Shown: positions 14,512 to 22,348, counted from the stretch's first letter. The stretch: 22,506 nt of DNA from Clostridia bacterium (GCA_900768525.1 CAAGDF010000031.1:1-22506), one strand, 5' to 3'. Made by a program: numbers and translations. Notes: generated by a model not told the origin, from the sequence alone.

Positions 14512-15813
14512 TTACTCGACTTTGCCGAGAATAAGCGGGCGCAAAATCGGTTTTTCCCGCCCGATTACCGTGCTTTGCAAAAATCTTTTTTCGGACTCGA
14601 CAAACAAATCTTTATTGTTTGCGTAAAGCGTGGCGATGACCTCTCCTTTTTTAACCGCGTCGCCCGTCTTTTTGTTTATGACGATACCCGCGGAATAATC
14701 GATTTTATCTTCTTTTTTGTTACGCCCCGCGCCGAGCAATAAACTTGCAATGCCGTAGCCCTCGGTATCTACTTTGGCGATATAGCCGTCTTTATCGGCT
14801 AAAACCTCGTGCGAGTATGCCGCGGTTTTAAACAGCGACGGGTTATCGATAAGTTCACCGTTGCCGCCCTGCGCTATAACCATTTTTTTAAGCACGCCGA
14901 GCGCGGTTTTATCTTTAAGCACGCGGCGAACGTTCTTTTCGCACTGCTCCAGACTGCCTTTTTCGGCAAGATACAACATATTCGTTGCAAGAGCAACGCA
15001 AACCTCGGTCAGATCTTTCGGACCTTTGCCGTTTAATACCTCGATCGCCTCTTTGACCTCGAGTGCATTGCCGATTGCATGCCCTAAGGGAATATCCATA
15101 TCGGTTATGAGCGCAAGCATTTTCTTGCCCGCGCGCTTGCCGATGTTTACCATAATTTTGGCGAGCGCAGTGCTGTCCTCGACGGTTTTCATGAACGAAC
15201 CGCTGCCCGTTTTTACGTCAAGCACGATGCAGTCGTCATCGGCGGCGAGTTTTTTGCCCATAATGCTTGAGGCGATGAGCGGCATGCTGTCTACCGTGGC
15301 GGTAACGTCGCGAAGGGCGTACAGCTTTTTATCGGCAGGCGCGAGTTCGGCGTTTTGCCCGACAATTGCAATGCCGATTTCGTTAACAATGCGTTCAAAC
15401 TCGGCAACGGGCAAATCTACTTTAAAACCGTCGATAGCCTCGAGTTTGTCTATAGTTCCGCCCGTATGCCCCAAGCCGCGACCGCTCATTTTGGCGACTT
15501 TCACGCCGAGCGCAGCAACCACGGGCGCGACGATAAGACTTGTTTTGTCGCCAACGCCGCCCGTAGAATGTTTGTCTACACGCAAGCCGTTTATGTTTTC
15601 GAAATGCAGTTTTTCGCCCGAATCGCGCACGGCAAAAGTGAGCGAGGCGGTTTCCTCGTCGGTCATTCCCCGAAAGTAAATCGCCATGCACAGCGCGGCA
15701 GCCTGATAATCGGGTATTTCGTCCGACACATAGCCGCCGATAAAAAATCTTATTTCTTCGTCGGTAAGCACAAATCCGTCGCGCTTTTTCTTGATAATAT
15801 CGTATGCTCTCAT
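14512..15813 (-). CDS. pdp: Pyrimidine-nucleoside phosphorylase
   Basis: The 433-residue protein has the thymidine/pyrimidine phosphorylase signature SGRGLGHTGGTIDKLEAI, the phosphate-binding VDKHSTGGVGDKTSL, DVKTGSGSFM, and the C-terminal swivelling domain ending in the KKGEVIATLYA biotinyl-like motif. The length matches Firmicutes Pdp (~434 aa). It splits thymidine, deoxyuridine and uridine with phosphate into base plus (deoxy)ribose 1-phosphate, which DeoB and DeoC then process. DeoA (thymidine phosphorylase) is very similar and cannot be fully excluded. The ATG is 13 nt after the cdd stop, with only a weak GGGT ribosome site, consistent with coupling to cdd. Confidence 0.94.
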   Translation of the reverse strand: MRAYDIIKKKRDGFVLTDEEIRFFIGGYVSDEIPDYQAAALCMAIYFRGMTDEETASLTFAVRDSGEKLHFENINGLRVDKHSTGGVGDKTSLIVAPVVAALGVKVAKMSGRGLGHTGGTIDKLEAIDGFKVDLPVAEFERIVNEIGIAIVGQNAELAPADKKLYALRDVTATVDSMPLIASSIMGKKLAADDDCIVLDVKTGSGSFMKTVEDSTALAKIMVNIGKRAGKKMLALITDMDIPLGHAIGNALEVKEAIEVLNGKGPKDLTEVCVALATNMLYLAEKGSLEQCEKNVRRVLKDKTALGVLKKMVIAQGGNGELIDNPSLFKTAAYSHEVLADKDGYIAKVDTEGYGIASLLLGAGRNKKEDKIDYSAGIVINKKTGDAVKKGEVIATLYANNKDLFVESEKRFLQSTVIGREKPILRPLILGKVE

Positions 15814-15826
15814 ATTTGCTACCCGC

Positions 15827-16225
15827 TTACATATTTTCGTTGGTAAACGACAACGGCAACAACGTTTCGAGCGTGTACGAAGTAATATCGTCGGGTGCGC
15901 CGAGCAGTATTACAAATTCGTTATCGCAAAACTCGGTCATAACCTGACGACAGATTCCGCAAGGCACGCAGCAGTCGGAAAGTTCGGACTTGCCGCCCAC
16001 GATCGCGATTTTCGCAAAATCTTCTTCGCCCTCGGATATAGCTTTGACGAAAGCCGTACGCTCAGCGCAAATGGTTGCGCCGAAAGACGCGTTTTCTATA
16101 TTACAACCCGTGTAAACCTTGCCGCTTTTTGTAAGCAACGCCGCGCCTACCGCGTAACCCGAATACGGTATATATGCGTTTTTACGCGCTTTTACCGCAT
16201 ACAACATCAATTCTCTATCAGTCAT
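15827..16225 (-). CDS. cdd: Cytidine deaminase
   Basis: The 132-residue protein has both zinc-site motifs of the small tetrameric cytidine deaminases: CAERTA (Cys53, Glu55 as proton shuttle) and PCGICRQ (Cys89, Cys92). The N-terminal AYIPYSGYAVGAAL segment is standard. It converts cytidine and deoxycytidine to uridine and deoxyuridine, feeding pdp. AAAGGTG lies ~5 nt before the ATG. It is the fourth gene of the deo operon, 67 nt after deoB with repeat copy D between, and 13 nt before pdp. Confidence 0.96.
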   Translation of the reverse strand: MTDRELMLYAVKARKNAYIPYSGYAVGAALLTKSGKVYTGCNIENASFGATICAERTAFVKAISEGEEDFAKIAIVGGKSELSDCCVPCGICRQVMTEFCDNEFVILLGAPDDITSYTLETLLPLSFTNENM

Positions 16226-16253
16226 TTTTCACCTTTAATCAATATACTAAATA

Positions 16254-16274
16254 GCCGATAATCGACCTATCGCC
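16254..16274 (-). repeat. Intergenic dyad repeat, copy D (deoB-cdd gap)
   Basis: The minus strand reads GGCGATAGGTCGATTATCGG followed by C. It begins 18 nt past the deoB stop and ends about 28 nt before the cdd start. It shares TCGATTATCGGCTATTT with copy C beyond the core. Confidence 0.85.
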
Positions 16275-16292
16275 TTACTTTTACTGTTTTAC

Positions 16293-17453
16293 TTAACGCT
16301 TGACAAGCGAAAGAAAACTTTCGCCGCATGTATCTTCCTGAACCACGCCGAGATATTCGAGCACGGTTGCCGAAATGTCGGCAAAACTCTTTCTTGTGCC
16401 GAGGTCTACGCCGTTTTTGATATTTTTGCCGTAAATGAGCATAGGCGTGTACTCGCGCGAATGGTCGGTGGACGGGGTGGACGGATCGCAGCCGTGATCG
16501 GCGGTTATGATAAGCACGTCATCATCCTGCATGTTTTCCATAAACGTACCCAACGAAACGTCGAATTCGGTCATTGCTTTTGCGTACCCCGCGACGTCGT
16601 TCCTGTGCCCGTAAAGCATATCGAAATCTACGAGATTTGTAAATTCAAGACCGCAAAAATCTTCTTTTTGCTTTTCAAGCGTTATGCCCATGCCGTCGGC
16701 ATTGCCTTTCATCGGATTGCTTTCGGTAAGCCCGCGCCCCGCAAAAATATCGAAAATTTTTCCGACGGAAATGCTTGCAAGACCTGCTTTTTTAATAAGG
16801 TCGCACATTGTAGTAGCAGGCGGATCAAGCGAAAAATCGTGGCGGCGCGTCGTTCTTGTAAACGGATATTCGCCGTTGAACGGTCTTGCGATAACTCTGC
16901 CTACGCCGTGTTCGCCCTGCAAAATCCTGCGCGCGATGCGGCAATATTCATAAAGCTCGTCAACCGGCACAACATCCTCGTGCGCGGCGATCTGAAACAC
17001 GCTGTCCGCCGAAGTATAGACGATAAGCGCGCCTGTTTTCATATGCTCTTCGCCGTAGTCTTTAATGACTTCCGTTCCCGAATACGGCTTATTACAAAGC
17101 GTTTTCCTGCCCGTCTGGCGTTCAAACTCTTCGATTACCTCTTTGGGAAAACCGTTCGGATAAGTGGGCAGCGGTTTGGGCGAGATTATTCCCGCGATTT
17201 CCCAGTGCCCGATTGTAGTATCTTTACCCATAGACTTTTCCGCCATACGGGCAAAACTTGCCGCGGGTTTAGCTATTCCGCCGCCTACGCCCTCGATATT
17301 GAAAAGACCGAGTTTTGTAAGGTTAGGACAATTAAAATTCGGGTGGTTGCGAATCGCCCCTAAAGTATTGCTCCCCTCGTCGTGCCAAAGGTGCGCGTCG
17401 GGCAGTTCGCCTATCCCCATGCTGTCAAGCACGATGATAAATACTCTTTTCAT
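16293..17453 (-). CDS. deoB: Phosphopentomutase
   Basis: The 386-residue alkaline-phosphatase-superfamily enzyme shows the metal motif VLDSMGIGELPDA (Asp10), the phosphorylated threonine motif GKDTTIGHWE (Thr79, matching Thr85 of the Bacillus cereus enzyme), YTSADSVFQIAAHE and the metal motif ITADHGCDPSTPSTDHSRE. It interconverts (deoxy)ribose 1-phosphate and 5-phosphate with Mn2+, linking the phosphorylases to DeoC. Ile81 replaces the Thr two residues after the catalytic one, next to GHWE; it is not the phosphorylated residue. I use ATG 17453 with GAGGAG upstream; the frame is open to 17504, but those codons translate repeat copy E. The gap to deoD is 66 nt and to cdd 67 nt, each with a repeat copy. 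Confidence 0.96.
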   Translation of the reverse strand: MKRVFIIVLDSMGIGELPDAHLWHDEGSNTLGAIRNHPNFNCPNLTKLGLFNIEGVGGGIAKPAASFARMAEKSMGKDTTIGHWEIAGIISPKPLPTYPNGFPKEVIEEFERQTGRKTLCNKPYSGTEVIKDYGEEHMKTGALIVYTSADSVFQIAAHEDVVPVDELYEYCRIARRILQGEHGVGRVIARPFNGEYPFTRTTRRHDFSLDPPATTMCDLIKKAGLASISVGKIFDIFAGRGLTESNPMKGNADGMGITLEKQKEDFCGLEFTNLVDFDMLYGHRNDVAGYAKAMTEFDVSLGTFMENMQDDDVLIITADHGCDPSTPSTDHSREYTPMLIYGKNIKNGVDLGTRKSFADISATVLEYLGVVQEDTCGESFLSLVKR

Positions 17454-17481
17454 TATGTACTCCTCAATAATATACGAATGT

Positions 17482-17502
17482 GCCGATAATCGACTTATAG
17501 GC
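17482..17502 (-). repeat. Intergenic dyad repeat, copy E (deoD-deoB gap)
   Basis: The minus strand reads GCCTATAAGTCGATTATCGG followed by C, 17 nt past the deoD stop. In this copy the flanks are also complementary: TGTGCC on one side and GGCACA on the other, giving an imperfect hairpin of TGTGCC and ATAA against TTAT and GGCACA with a GTCGA loop and one mismatch. Confidence 0.85.
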
Positions 17503-17519
17503 ACACTTTTAAAAAATTA

Positions 17520-18227
17520 TTACGCAAGTTCAAGTGCGATTTCCATCATTTTTGTGAAAGAAATCTGTCTTTCTTCGGCGGTGGTGTTTTCTTCCGGGTA
17601 AATGAAAGAATCGCTTACCGTGCAAATGCAAAGCGCGTTTTTACCCGCTCTTGCTGCGTTGCAATACAGCGCGGCGGATTCCATTTCAACGCCGAGCACG
17701 CCCATCTTCGCCCAGTCCATACCAGAATTTGCATCGTCGTAGAACATATCGGACGAAAAAATGTTGCCTACTTTATAGTTTACGCCCGCTTTGTCGCACA
17801 GTTCAGCCGCACGTTTTAAAAGCGAAAAACTTGCTATCGGGCAAAAAGTCCCCGGCAAATTGTACTGTTTTGCGTAATTCCCGTTAGTGCATGCGCCCAT
17901 TGCGAGAATAATATCGCGCGCGTGCAAATCTTTATCGAAACTGCCGCAAGAACCTACCCTTATGATATTATCTACGTCGTAAAAATTGAACAATTCATAC
18001 GAATAGATACCGATTGACGGTTGTCCCATCCCCGAAGCCATAACGGAAACGCGTTTACCTTTATAGTAGCCCGTGTAGCCGTTTACGCCGCGTACGTTGT
18101 TTACGAGTACGGCGTTTTCGAGATAAGTTTCGGCAATGAATTTAGCGCGGAGCGGATCGCCCGGCATAAGAACTGTTTTTGCAAAATCACCCGCTTTTGC
18201 GGTAATGTGCGGTGTCGGAACCGGCAT
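17520..18227 (-). CDS. deoD: Purine-nucleoside phosphorylase, DeoD type
   Basis: The 235-residue protein has the hexameric PNP signatures: MPGDPLRAKFIAE near the N-terminus (phosphate site), ASGMGQPSIGIYSYEL (PNP/UDP family signature), GVEMESAALY (ribose site), and CTVSDSF with the catalytic aspartate followed by TTAEERQ with the partner arginine. The length equals DeoD. It splits purine (deoxy)nucleosides with phosphate to base plus (deoxy)ribose 1-phosphate. GGGAGG lies 8 nt before the ATG. It is the second gene of the deo operon, 75 nt after deoC; repeat copy F and a hairpin lie in that gap. Confidence 0.96.
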   Translation of the reverse strand: MPVPTPHITAKAGDFAKTVLMPGDPLRAKFIAETYLENAVLVNNVRGVNGYTGYYKGKRVSVMASGMGQPSIGIYSYELFNFYDVDNIIRVGSCGSFDKDLHARDIILAMGACTNGNYAKQYNLPGTFCPIASFSLLKRAAELCDKAGVNYKVGNIFSSDMFYDDANSGMDWAKMGVLGVEMESAALYCNAARAGKNALCICTVSDSFIYPEENTTAEERQISFTKMMEIALELA

Positions 18228-18272
18228 TTTTATATCCTCCCTGATATCTTTATTATTCTTTTTGATTGTGGA

Positions 18273-18298
18273 ATTATCGGTGTTAAATGCCCGATAAT
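18273..18298 (-). promoter_or_regulatory. Hairpin in the deoC-deoD gap formed with repeat copy F
   Basis: ATTATCGG (18273-18280) and CCGATAAT (18291-18298) are perfect inverted arms around a 10-nt loop. One arm is part of repeat copy F and the other is a lone half-site. In the minus-strand mRNA this could form an 8-bp intercistronic stem that affects processing or read-through. No T-run follows, so it is not a standard terminator. Confidence 0.5.
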
Positions 18299-18312
18299 CG
18301 ACTTATAGCCCC
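18289..18312 (-). repeat. Intergenic dyad repeat, copy F (overlaps the deoC stop codon)
   Basis: The minus strand reads GGGGCTATAAGTCGATTATC followed by GGGC. Its TAA (18305-18303) is the deoC stop. The segment TGGGG to ATCGG is identical to copy C at prmA. Confidence 0.85.
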
Positions 18313-18959
18313 ATTTCTTTGGCAATTTTTACCACCTTGCTCGTGCCGAGCCTGTCTGCGCCGAGTTCAAGGAATTTTTCCGCGTCGGCAATACTGCTTA
18401 TGCCGCCCGCGGCTTTTACTTTAACGCCCTTGCCGACGTTTTCTACCATTAGTTTAACGTCCTCAAAAGTTGCGCCCGCTTTGGAAAAGCCCGTAGAGGT
18501 CTTTATAAAATCAGCGCCCGCCTCGGTTACGAGTTTGCAGCAAATAATCTTTTCTTCGTCGGTCAAAAGACACGTTTCGATTATGACTTTAAGAATTTTA
18601 TCGCCGCAAGCCTTTTTGAGCGTTGCGATTTCGCCCCGAACGTAGTCGTAATTGCCCGCTTTAAGCTCGCCGATATTTATTACCATATCGATTTCGTCGG
18701 CACCGTCCGCAAGCGCGCGCTCGGTTTCAAACTTTTTCACCTCGGTAGAATTGTAACCGTTGGGAAAACCGATAACCGTGCAAATGGCGAGTTTGCCGTT
18801 AACGTATTCGCTTGCCGCCTTTACGAAACACGGCGGAATACAAGCCGACGCGGTACGATATTTCATTCCGTCGTCTAAAATGCGGAAAATATCTTCTTTG
18901 GTTGCGGTTTGCGCAAGCAGCGTGTGATCGCACTTGCTTAAAATATATTTTATATCCAT
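18303..18959 (-). CDS. deoC: Deoxyribose-phosphate aldolase
   Basis: The 218-residue TIM-barrel class I aldolase has the Schiff-base lysine in FIKTSTGF (Lys153), the relay lysine in VKAAGGI (Lys182) and the acid in DEIDMVINIG (Asp88/Asp91). It cleaves 2-deoxyribose 5-phosphate to acetaldehyde and glyceraldehyde 3-phosphate, the last step of deoxynucleoside breakdown. GGGAG lies ~5 nt before the ATG. It is the first gene of the operon deoC-deoD-deoB-cdd-pdp. The end of the protein, MGL then stop, is encoded by GGG CTA TAA within repeat copy F. No deoR-like regulator lies in the window, so control must come from elsewhere. Confidence 0.96.
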   Translation of the reverse strand: MDIKYILSKCDHTLLAQTATKEDIFRILDDGMKYRTASACIPPCFVKAASEYVNGKLAICTVIGFPNGYNSTEVKKFETERALADGADEIDMVINIGELKAGNYDYVRGEIATLKKACGDKILKVIIETCLLTDEEKIICCKLVTEAGADFIKTSTGFSKAGATFEDVKLMVENVGKGVKVKAAGGISSIADAEKFLELGADRLGTSKVVKIAKEMGL

Positions 18960-19019
18960 AAATCTCCCTGTTCGGCAAAAAATTCGCGCTATAAAAAGCT
19001 GTTTGCCGTTTGCTTTTAT

Positions 19020-19048
19020 ATTATATCACAGTCGCTTGCTTTTTTCAA
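19020..19048 (-). promoter_or_regulatory. Promoter of the deo operon
   Basis: On the minus strand TTGAAA (19048-19043) and a perfect TATAAT (19025-19020) are 17 nt apart, about 55-60 nt upstream of the deoC ATG. This is the best promoter in the cluster and supports one transcript for deoC through pdp, possibly tdk. Confidence 0.75.
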
Positions 19049-19049
19049 G

Positions 19050-19098
19050 GGGAAAACGAAAAAAACACCGCGGTAAACAAAAAATTTGTCCGCAGTGC
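19050..19098 (-). terminator. Terminator after the surface protein gene
   Basis: On the minus strand CACTGCGG (19097-19090) pairs with CCGCGGTG (19073-19066) with one mismatch; the loop is T-rich and the stem is followed by TTTTTTTCGTTTT. It lies 60 nt past the 19158 stop and directly upstream of the deo promoter. Confidence 0.6.
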
Positions 19099-19157
19099 TT
19101 ATTTTATGTACGGCTTTTTACATATTTCGACAATCGTCGCCGTTTACACCCATTGTT

Positions 19158-20342
19158 TTATGATTTTTTTATAAACTTTGCGGTCAGCGTTTTTGCGGTT
19201 TTCGACATTAAATACTCTTGCGGCAGCTCGTTGCCGATATACTCATTACCGTCGTACCACCCCGCAAACTCGTAACCCTCGTCGGCTTTGGCGAATAAAT
19301 AATACGTGCGATCTTCTACTGCCTGCGCAATTTCGGTTTCGCCGTCCGACGCGTCCTGCTCGTCGGATATGTACGCACTGCCGCCGTACCCGCATACGAC
19401 CGATAGTTTTGAAAGTTTTTTATAAATCGCGGTGAGATTTTGGTTTTGTTTTATGCCGTCGATTAAAAAAGTTTGCGATGACGATACCGCCTCGCCGTTA
19501 CTTAACCAGCAATAGAACGTGTAGCCGTCTATATCGTCGGCCGCAAGCTGCAATTTCGTGCCATCGTAATAACCGCCGTTATTTCCGCCGCCCGACACGA
19601 CATTTACTCGGGGCGCGTACCCCTCGACATTGGAAGACACCTCGACGGTATGCAATTTTTCAAGCGAATAAATCTGTGCAAAGTATACGCTGTCGGTCTC
19701 TGCCACAACGAATTTTGCGTCCGACCGTTTACTCAACAATAAATCGCCGAGATACCACTCTATATCACACTCGATATCGATATCCAAAATTACCTCAACC
19801 GTTTCGCCTACAGAGGCTTCGAATACAAAATAACCGCAGTTGCTCTTTTCTTCGTCGACATTCGCTATTTCGGCAAAATATTTATCGTCGCCCGCCCCGC
19901 CGATAACTGTAGACGCGTTACCGCTCAAAGAATAGCCGAGTTGCATATCGATAATACCGTTTAACATGCCTGCGCTTTTAAGCGACAGACAAACGACAAC
20001 ATACCTTAAACGATTAAGAAGCACAGCGGGTTCAACGACTTCGCCGCACCTTAAGCATTTTATTTCGGATATACAACCGTCGCTGTCATGCGTAGGTTCG
20101 GTTCGCGTCGGTCCGGATAAATCATGTCCGAGCGCAGAAACCGAAAATTCATCTTTAACATCTCCGCATTTTGCGCAAACGATTTGTTCCGTACCTGCTT
20201 CAAGGCAAGTCGCCTGTTTTGTTACGACATGTTCGTAATAATCGTGCCGACACTGCGCGTCAAGCCCGAAATATACTGCGGCAAAAACGCCCGCGATAAC
20301 GATTACGGCAACGCTCGCTATAATAACGATTTTCTTTTTCAT
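19158..20342 (-). CDS. Membrane-anchored surface protein with cysteine-pair motif and InlB_B-type repeats
   Basis: The 394-residue product starts with a lysine-rich end and a hydrophobic helix (residues ~5-26), a signal peptide or uncleaved anchor. Next comes a segment of the kind ATCLEAGTEQIVCAKCG...LGHDLSG and a second CLRCG pair; such ATC-EAG/CxxCG/LGHD segments recur in Firmicutes surface proteins. A middle part (~110-245) is beta-rich and unrecognised. The C-terminal third has two InlB_B (Listeria-Bacteroides) repeats, marked by YTFYCWLSNG...LTAIYKK and YEFAGWYDGNEY...LTAKFIKK. No LPxTG or sorting tail is present. It is probably exported and held by its N-terminal helix; its ligand is unknown. 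A fair ribosome site, GGTGAG, precedes the ATG. Confidence 0.8.
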   Translation of the reverse strand: MKKKIVIIASVAVIVIAGVFAAVYFGLDAQCRHDYYEHVVTKQATCLEAGTEQIVCAKCGDVKDEFSVSALGHDLSGPTRTEPTHDSDGCISEIKCLRCGEVVEPAVLLNRLRYVVVCLSLKSAGMLNGIIDMQLGYSLSGNASTVIGGAGDDKYFAEIANVDEEKSNCGYFVFEASVGETVEVILDIDIECDIEWYLGDLLLSKRSDAKFVVAETDSVYFAQIYSLEKLHTVEVSSNVEGYAPRVNVVSGGGNNGGYYDGTKLQLAADDIDGYTFYCWLSNGEAVSSSQTFLIDGIKQNQNLTAIYKKLSKLSVVCGYGGSAYISDEQDASDGETEIAQAVEDRTYYLFAKADEGYEFAGWYDGNEYIGNELPQEYLMSKTAKTLTAKFIKKS

Positions 20343-20371
20343 TGGTTCTCACCCTTGCTTTTGTAAAATAT

Positions 20372-20400
20372 ATTTTATCCGCATTTTACCCGCGCGTAAA
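20372..20400 (-). promoter_or_regulatory. Possible promoter for the surface protein gene
   Basis: On the minus strand TTTACG (20400-20395) and TAAAAT (20377-20372) are 17 nt apart, about 30 nt before the ATG. Both boxes are imperfect. Confidence 0.45.
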
Positions 20401-20408
20401 AATTTTTC

Positions 20409-20437
20409 TTGAAATCTTGCGGCATTTGTTATATAAT
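20409..20437 (+). promoter_or_regulatory. Promoter for the SF2 helicase gene
   Basis: TTGAAA (20409-20414) and a perfect TATAAT (20432-20437) are 17 nt apart. Transcription would start near 20444. Since the open frame begins inside this promoter, the true start must be downstream, at ATG 20493. Confidence 0.7.
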
Positions 20438-20492
20438 GATTACGGTAATTGTTAATTGCCGAATAAAGACAAAACTTTTTAAACTTAAAACG

Positions 20493-22340
20493 ATGACAAC
20501 ACTCAGAGATTATCAACAGGAATGTGTTGACCTTATCGACAACTTAAACGGCGGAAGCGCGCTTGTATGCATGGCGACGGGACTTGGTAAGACCGTCGTG
20601 TTTTCGCATATTAAAAGAAAGGGGCGCGTGCTGATAATCTCGCACCGCGAGGAGCTTGTTCATCAACCGATTAAATATTACGATTGCCCTTGCGGCGTTG
20701 AGCAAGGCGCGGAACATTCGCACGGCGAAGAGGTCGTTTCGGCAAGCGTGCAGTCGCTGATAAGACGGCTTGACGATTTTTCGCCCGATGATTTCGATAT
20801 GATAATTACCGACGAAGCGCACCACGCCGCCGCGCCGAGTTACAAGAAAATTTATTCTTATTTTAAACCGAGAATAAGCATCGGGTTTACCGCAACGCCA
20901 AACCGCGGCGATAAAGTCAGGCTGGACGACGTTTTTGACCGAATTTTGTTCCATCGCGATTTGCGATGGGGAATAAAAAATAATTGGCTGACCGATATCA
21001 AGTGTTTGCGCGTGGATATCGGTTACGACGTGCGCGGCGTTAAAGAGCGACTTGGCGATTTCCATAATGCCGAGCTTGACAAAGCCGTCAATTTCGAGGC
21101 GGCGAACGATCGGATTGCCGAGGTTTATAAAAAGTACGCACGCGGTCAGACGCTTATTTTTGCAACCTCGGTTGCGCATGCCGAGAACATTGCGTCTAAA
21201 ATCCCCGGAGCGGTAGTCGTAAGCCAAAAGACCGAGGGGCGAAAAAGCATAATCGCCGATTTCACCGCATGCAAGATAAAATGCATTGTAAACTGCATGA
21301 TTTTCACCGAAGGCACGGATTTGCCGCTGATCGAAACGATTATCATCGCAAGACCGACGCACAACCAAAGCCTGTATGCGCAAATGGTAGGCAGAGGTTT
21401 ACGACGCGCCGAGGGCAAGCAATATCTTACGCTTATAGACTGTGTGGGCATATGCGGGAAACTTTCTATTTGCACCGCACCCGAACTTATGGGACTTGAT
21501 CCGCAAGCCGTGCCCGAACGTAAGCGGAAAGACCTGCAAGGCATGCTTACCGACATGCGCGAAATTTGTGATCAGGCGATGGATTGCCCCGAAGTGTGGA
21601 TTGCGAACGCTACCGCCGTTAAACTTTTCGCCGAGGAACAAGGCGTTAAAACGCGCAAAATCAACTGGCTTAAAAAAGCGAACGGCGATCTTGTGTATCA
21701 GTTTTCCTGCGGGGATCGAATCGGCATTAAGGCTATTGACGAACTCGGAAAAACACGGGTTATGCGCTATAAGTTCGACAAGCAAAAAGGCAACTTTGTA
21801 TATGAAGAAAGCGGCGACTTAGGTTTGCAGGAAGCAATAGACAGCGCATACGCGATTTTTAAAAGCGAGTACGCCGACGAGCAAAAATTCTGGGATCTTA
21901 CCGAGTATTACGGCTGGCAGTTTGAAAAGGCAAGCGCGAAACAAATCGACTACATCCGCCGCTGTTTAAGCGAGGACGATTTTAAAGCTATCGATATTTC
22001 AAGACTTACCAAAGGCGACGCGGCGCAAATTCTTAACGCTATTACCATAAGGCGATTGCGTCCGTCCGACCTTTTACGTATGCACAAAAAAGCGTCCGAC
22101 GAAAAAGCGAAAAAGCAAGAACTTGCCGAAACGCTGAAACGCCTTAAAATAAGAAAGGTGTTAAGCGGACACTCTTCTAAATATTACGCCATTCAGCACC
22201 CCACCGATCTTGTTATAACAAACAGTTGGTCCGCCGCCTGCGACATAATCGCCGAGCTTGAAAAAGACGGCTCGAAATGCAGATATAAAGGTTTTACCTC
22301 TATAAAGCAAGCCGAAGAATTTTTACGTAAAGTAGATTAA
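20493..22340 (+). CDS. DEAH-box SF2 helicase with C-terminal RNase H1 hybrid-binding-like domain
   Basis: From ATG 20493 the protein has 615 residues. The helicase core shows the Q-like start LRDYQQECVDLI, Walker A ATGLGKT (28-34), DEAH (107-110), motif III TATP (133-136), and motif VI QMVGRGLRR in the second RecA domain. A middle region (~330-555) includes KQIDYIRRCL, seen in phage-like and chromosomal helicases of this type. The last ~53 residues (563-615) have the pattern of the hybrid-binding (viroplasmin/RNase HI N-terminal) domain: KYYAI, a central SW, then CRYKGFTSIKQAEEFL. Such domains bind RNA-DNA hybrids, so an R-loop or nucleic-acid repair role is possible (inference). No Shine-Dalgarno site is visible before the start. 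Repeat copy G follows 8 nt after the stop. Confidence 0.85.
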   Translation: MTTLRDYQQECVDLIDNLNGGSALVCMATGLGKTVVFSHIKRKGRVLIISHREELVHQPIKYYDCPCGVEQGAEHSHGEEVVSASVQSLIRRLDDFSPDDFDMIITDEAHHAAAPSYKKIYSYFKPRISIGFTATPNRGDKVRLDDVFDRILFHRDLRWGIKNNWLTDIKCLRVDIGYDVRGVKERLGDFHNAELDKAVNFEAANDRIAEVYKKYARGQTLIFATSVAHAENIASKIPGAVVVSQKTEGRKSIIADFTACKIKCIVNCMIFTEGTDLPLIETIIIARPTHNQSLYAQMVGRGLRRAEGKQYLTLIDCVGICGKLSICTAPELMGLDPQAVPERKRKDLQGMLTDMREICDQAMDCPEVWIANATAVKLFAEEQGVKTRKINWLKKANGDLVYQFSCGDRIGIKAIDELGKTRVMRYKFDKQKGNFVYEESGDLGLQEAIDSAYAIFKSEYADEQKFWDLTEYYGWQFEKASAKQIDYIRRCLSEDDFKAIDISRLTKGDAAQILNAITIRRLRPSDLLRMHKKASDEKAKKQELAETLKRLKIRKVLSGHSSKYYAIQHPTDLVITNSWSAACDIIAELEKDGSKCRYKGFTSIKQAEEFLRKVD

Positions 22341-22348
22341 AAAAATAA

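Noticed and set aside
14861..15679. 272-codon plus-strand ORF
   Set aside because: Antisense of pdp, whose phosphorylase signature is complete.
16461..17363. 300-codon plus-strand ORF
   Set aside because: Antisense of deoB, whose metal and catalytic motifs are complete.
16254..18312. Repeat copies as DeoR-type operators of the deo operon
   Set aside because: The same element lies beside unrelated genes (HIT, mtaB, prmA, helicase, truA) and is 3' of genes, not in the deo promoter.
20544..21383. 279-codon minus-strand ORF
   Set aside because: Antisense of the helicase gene; no start signals or domain.
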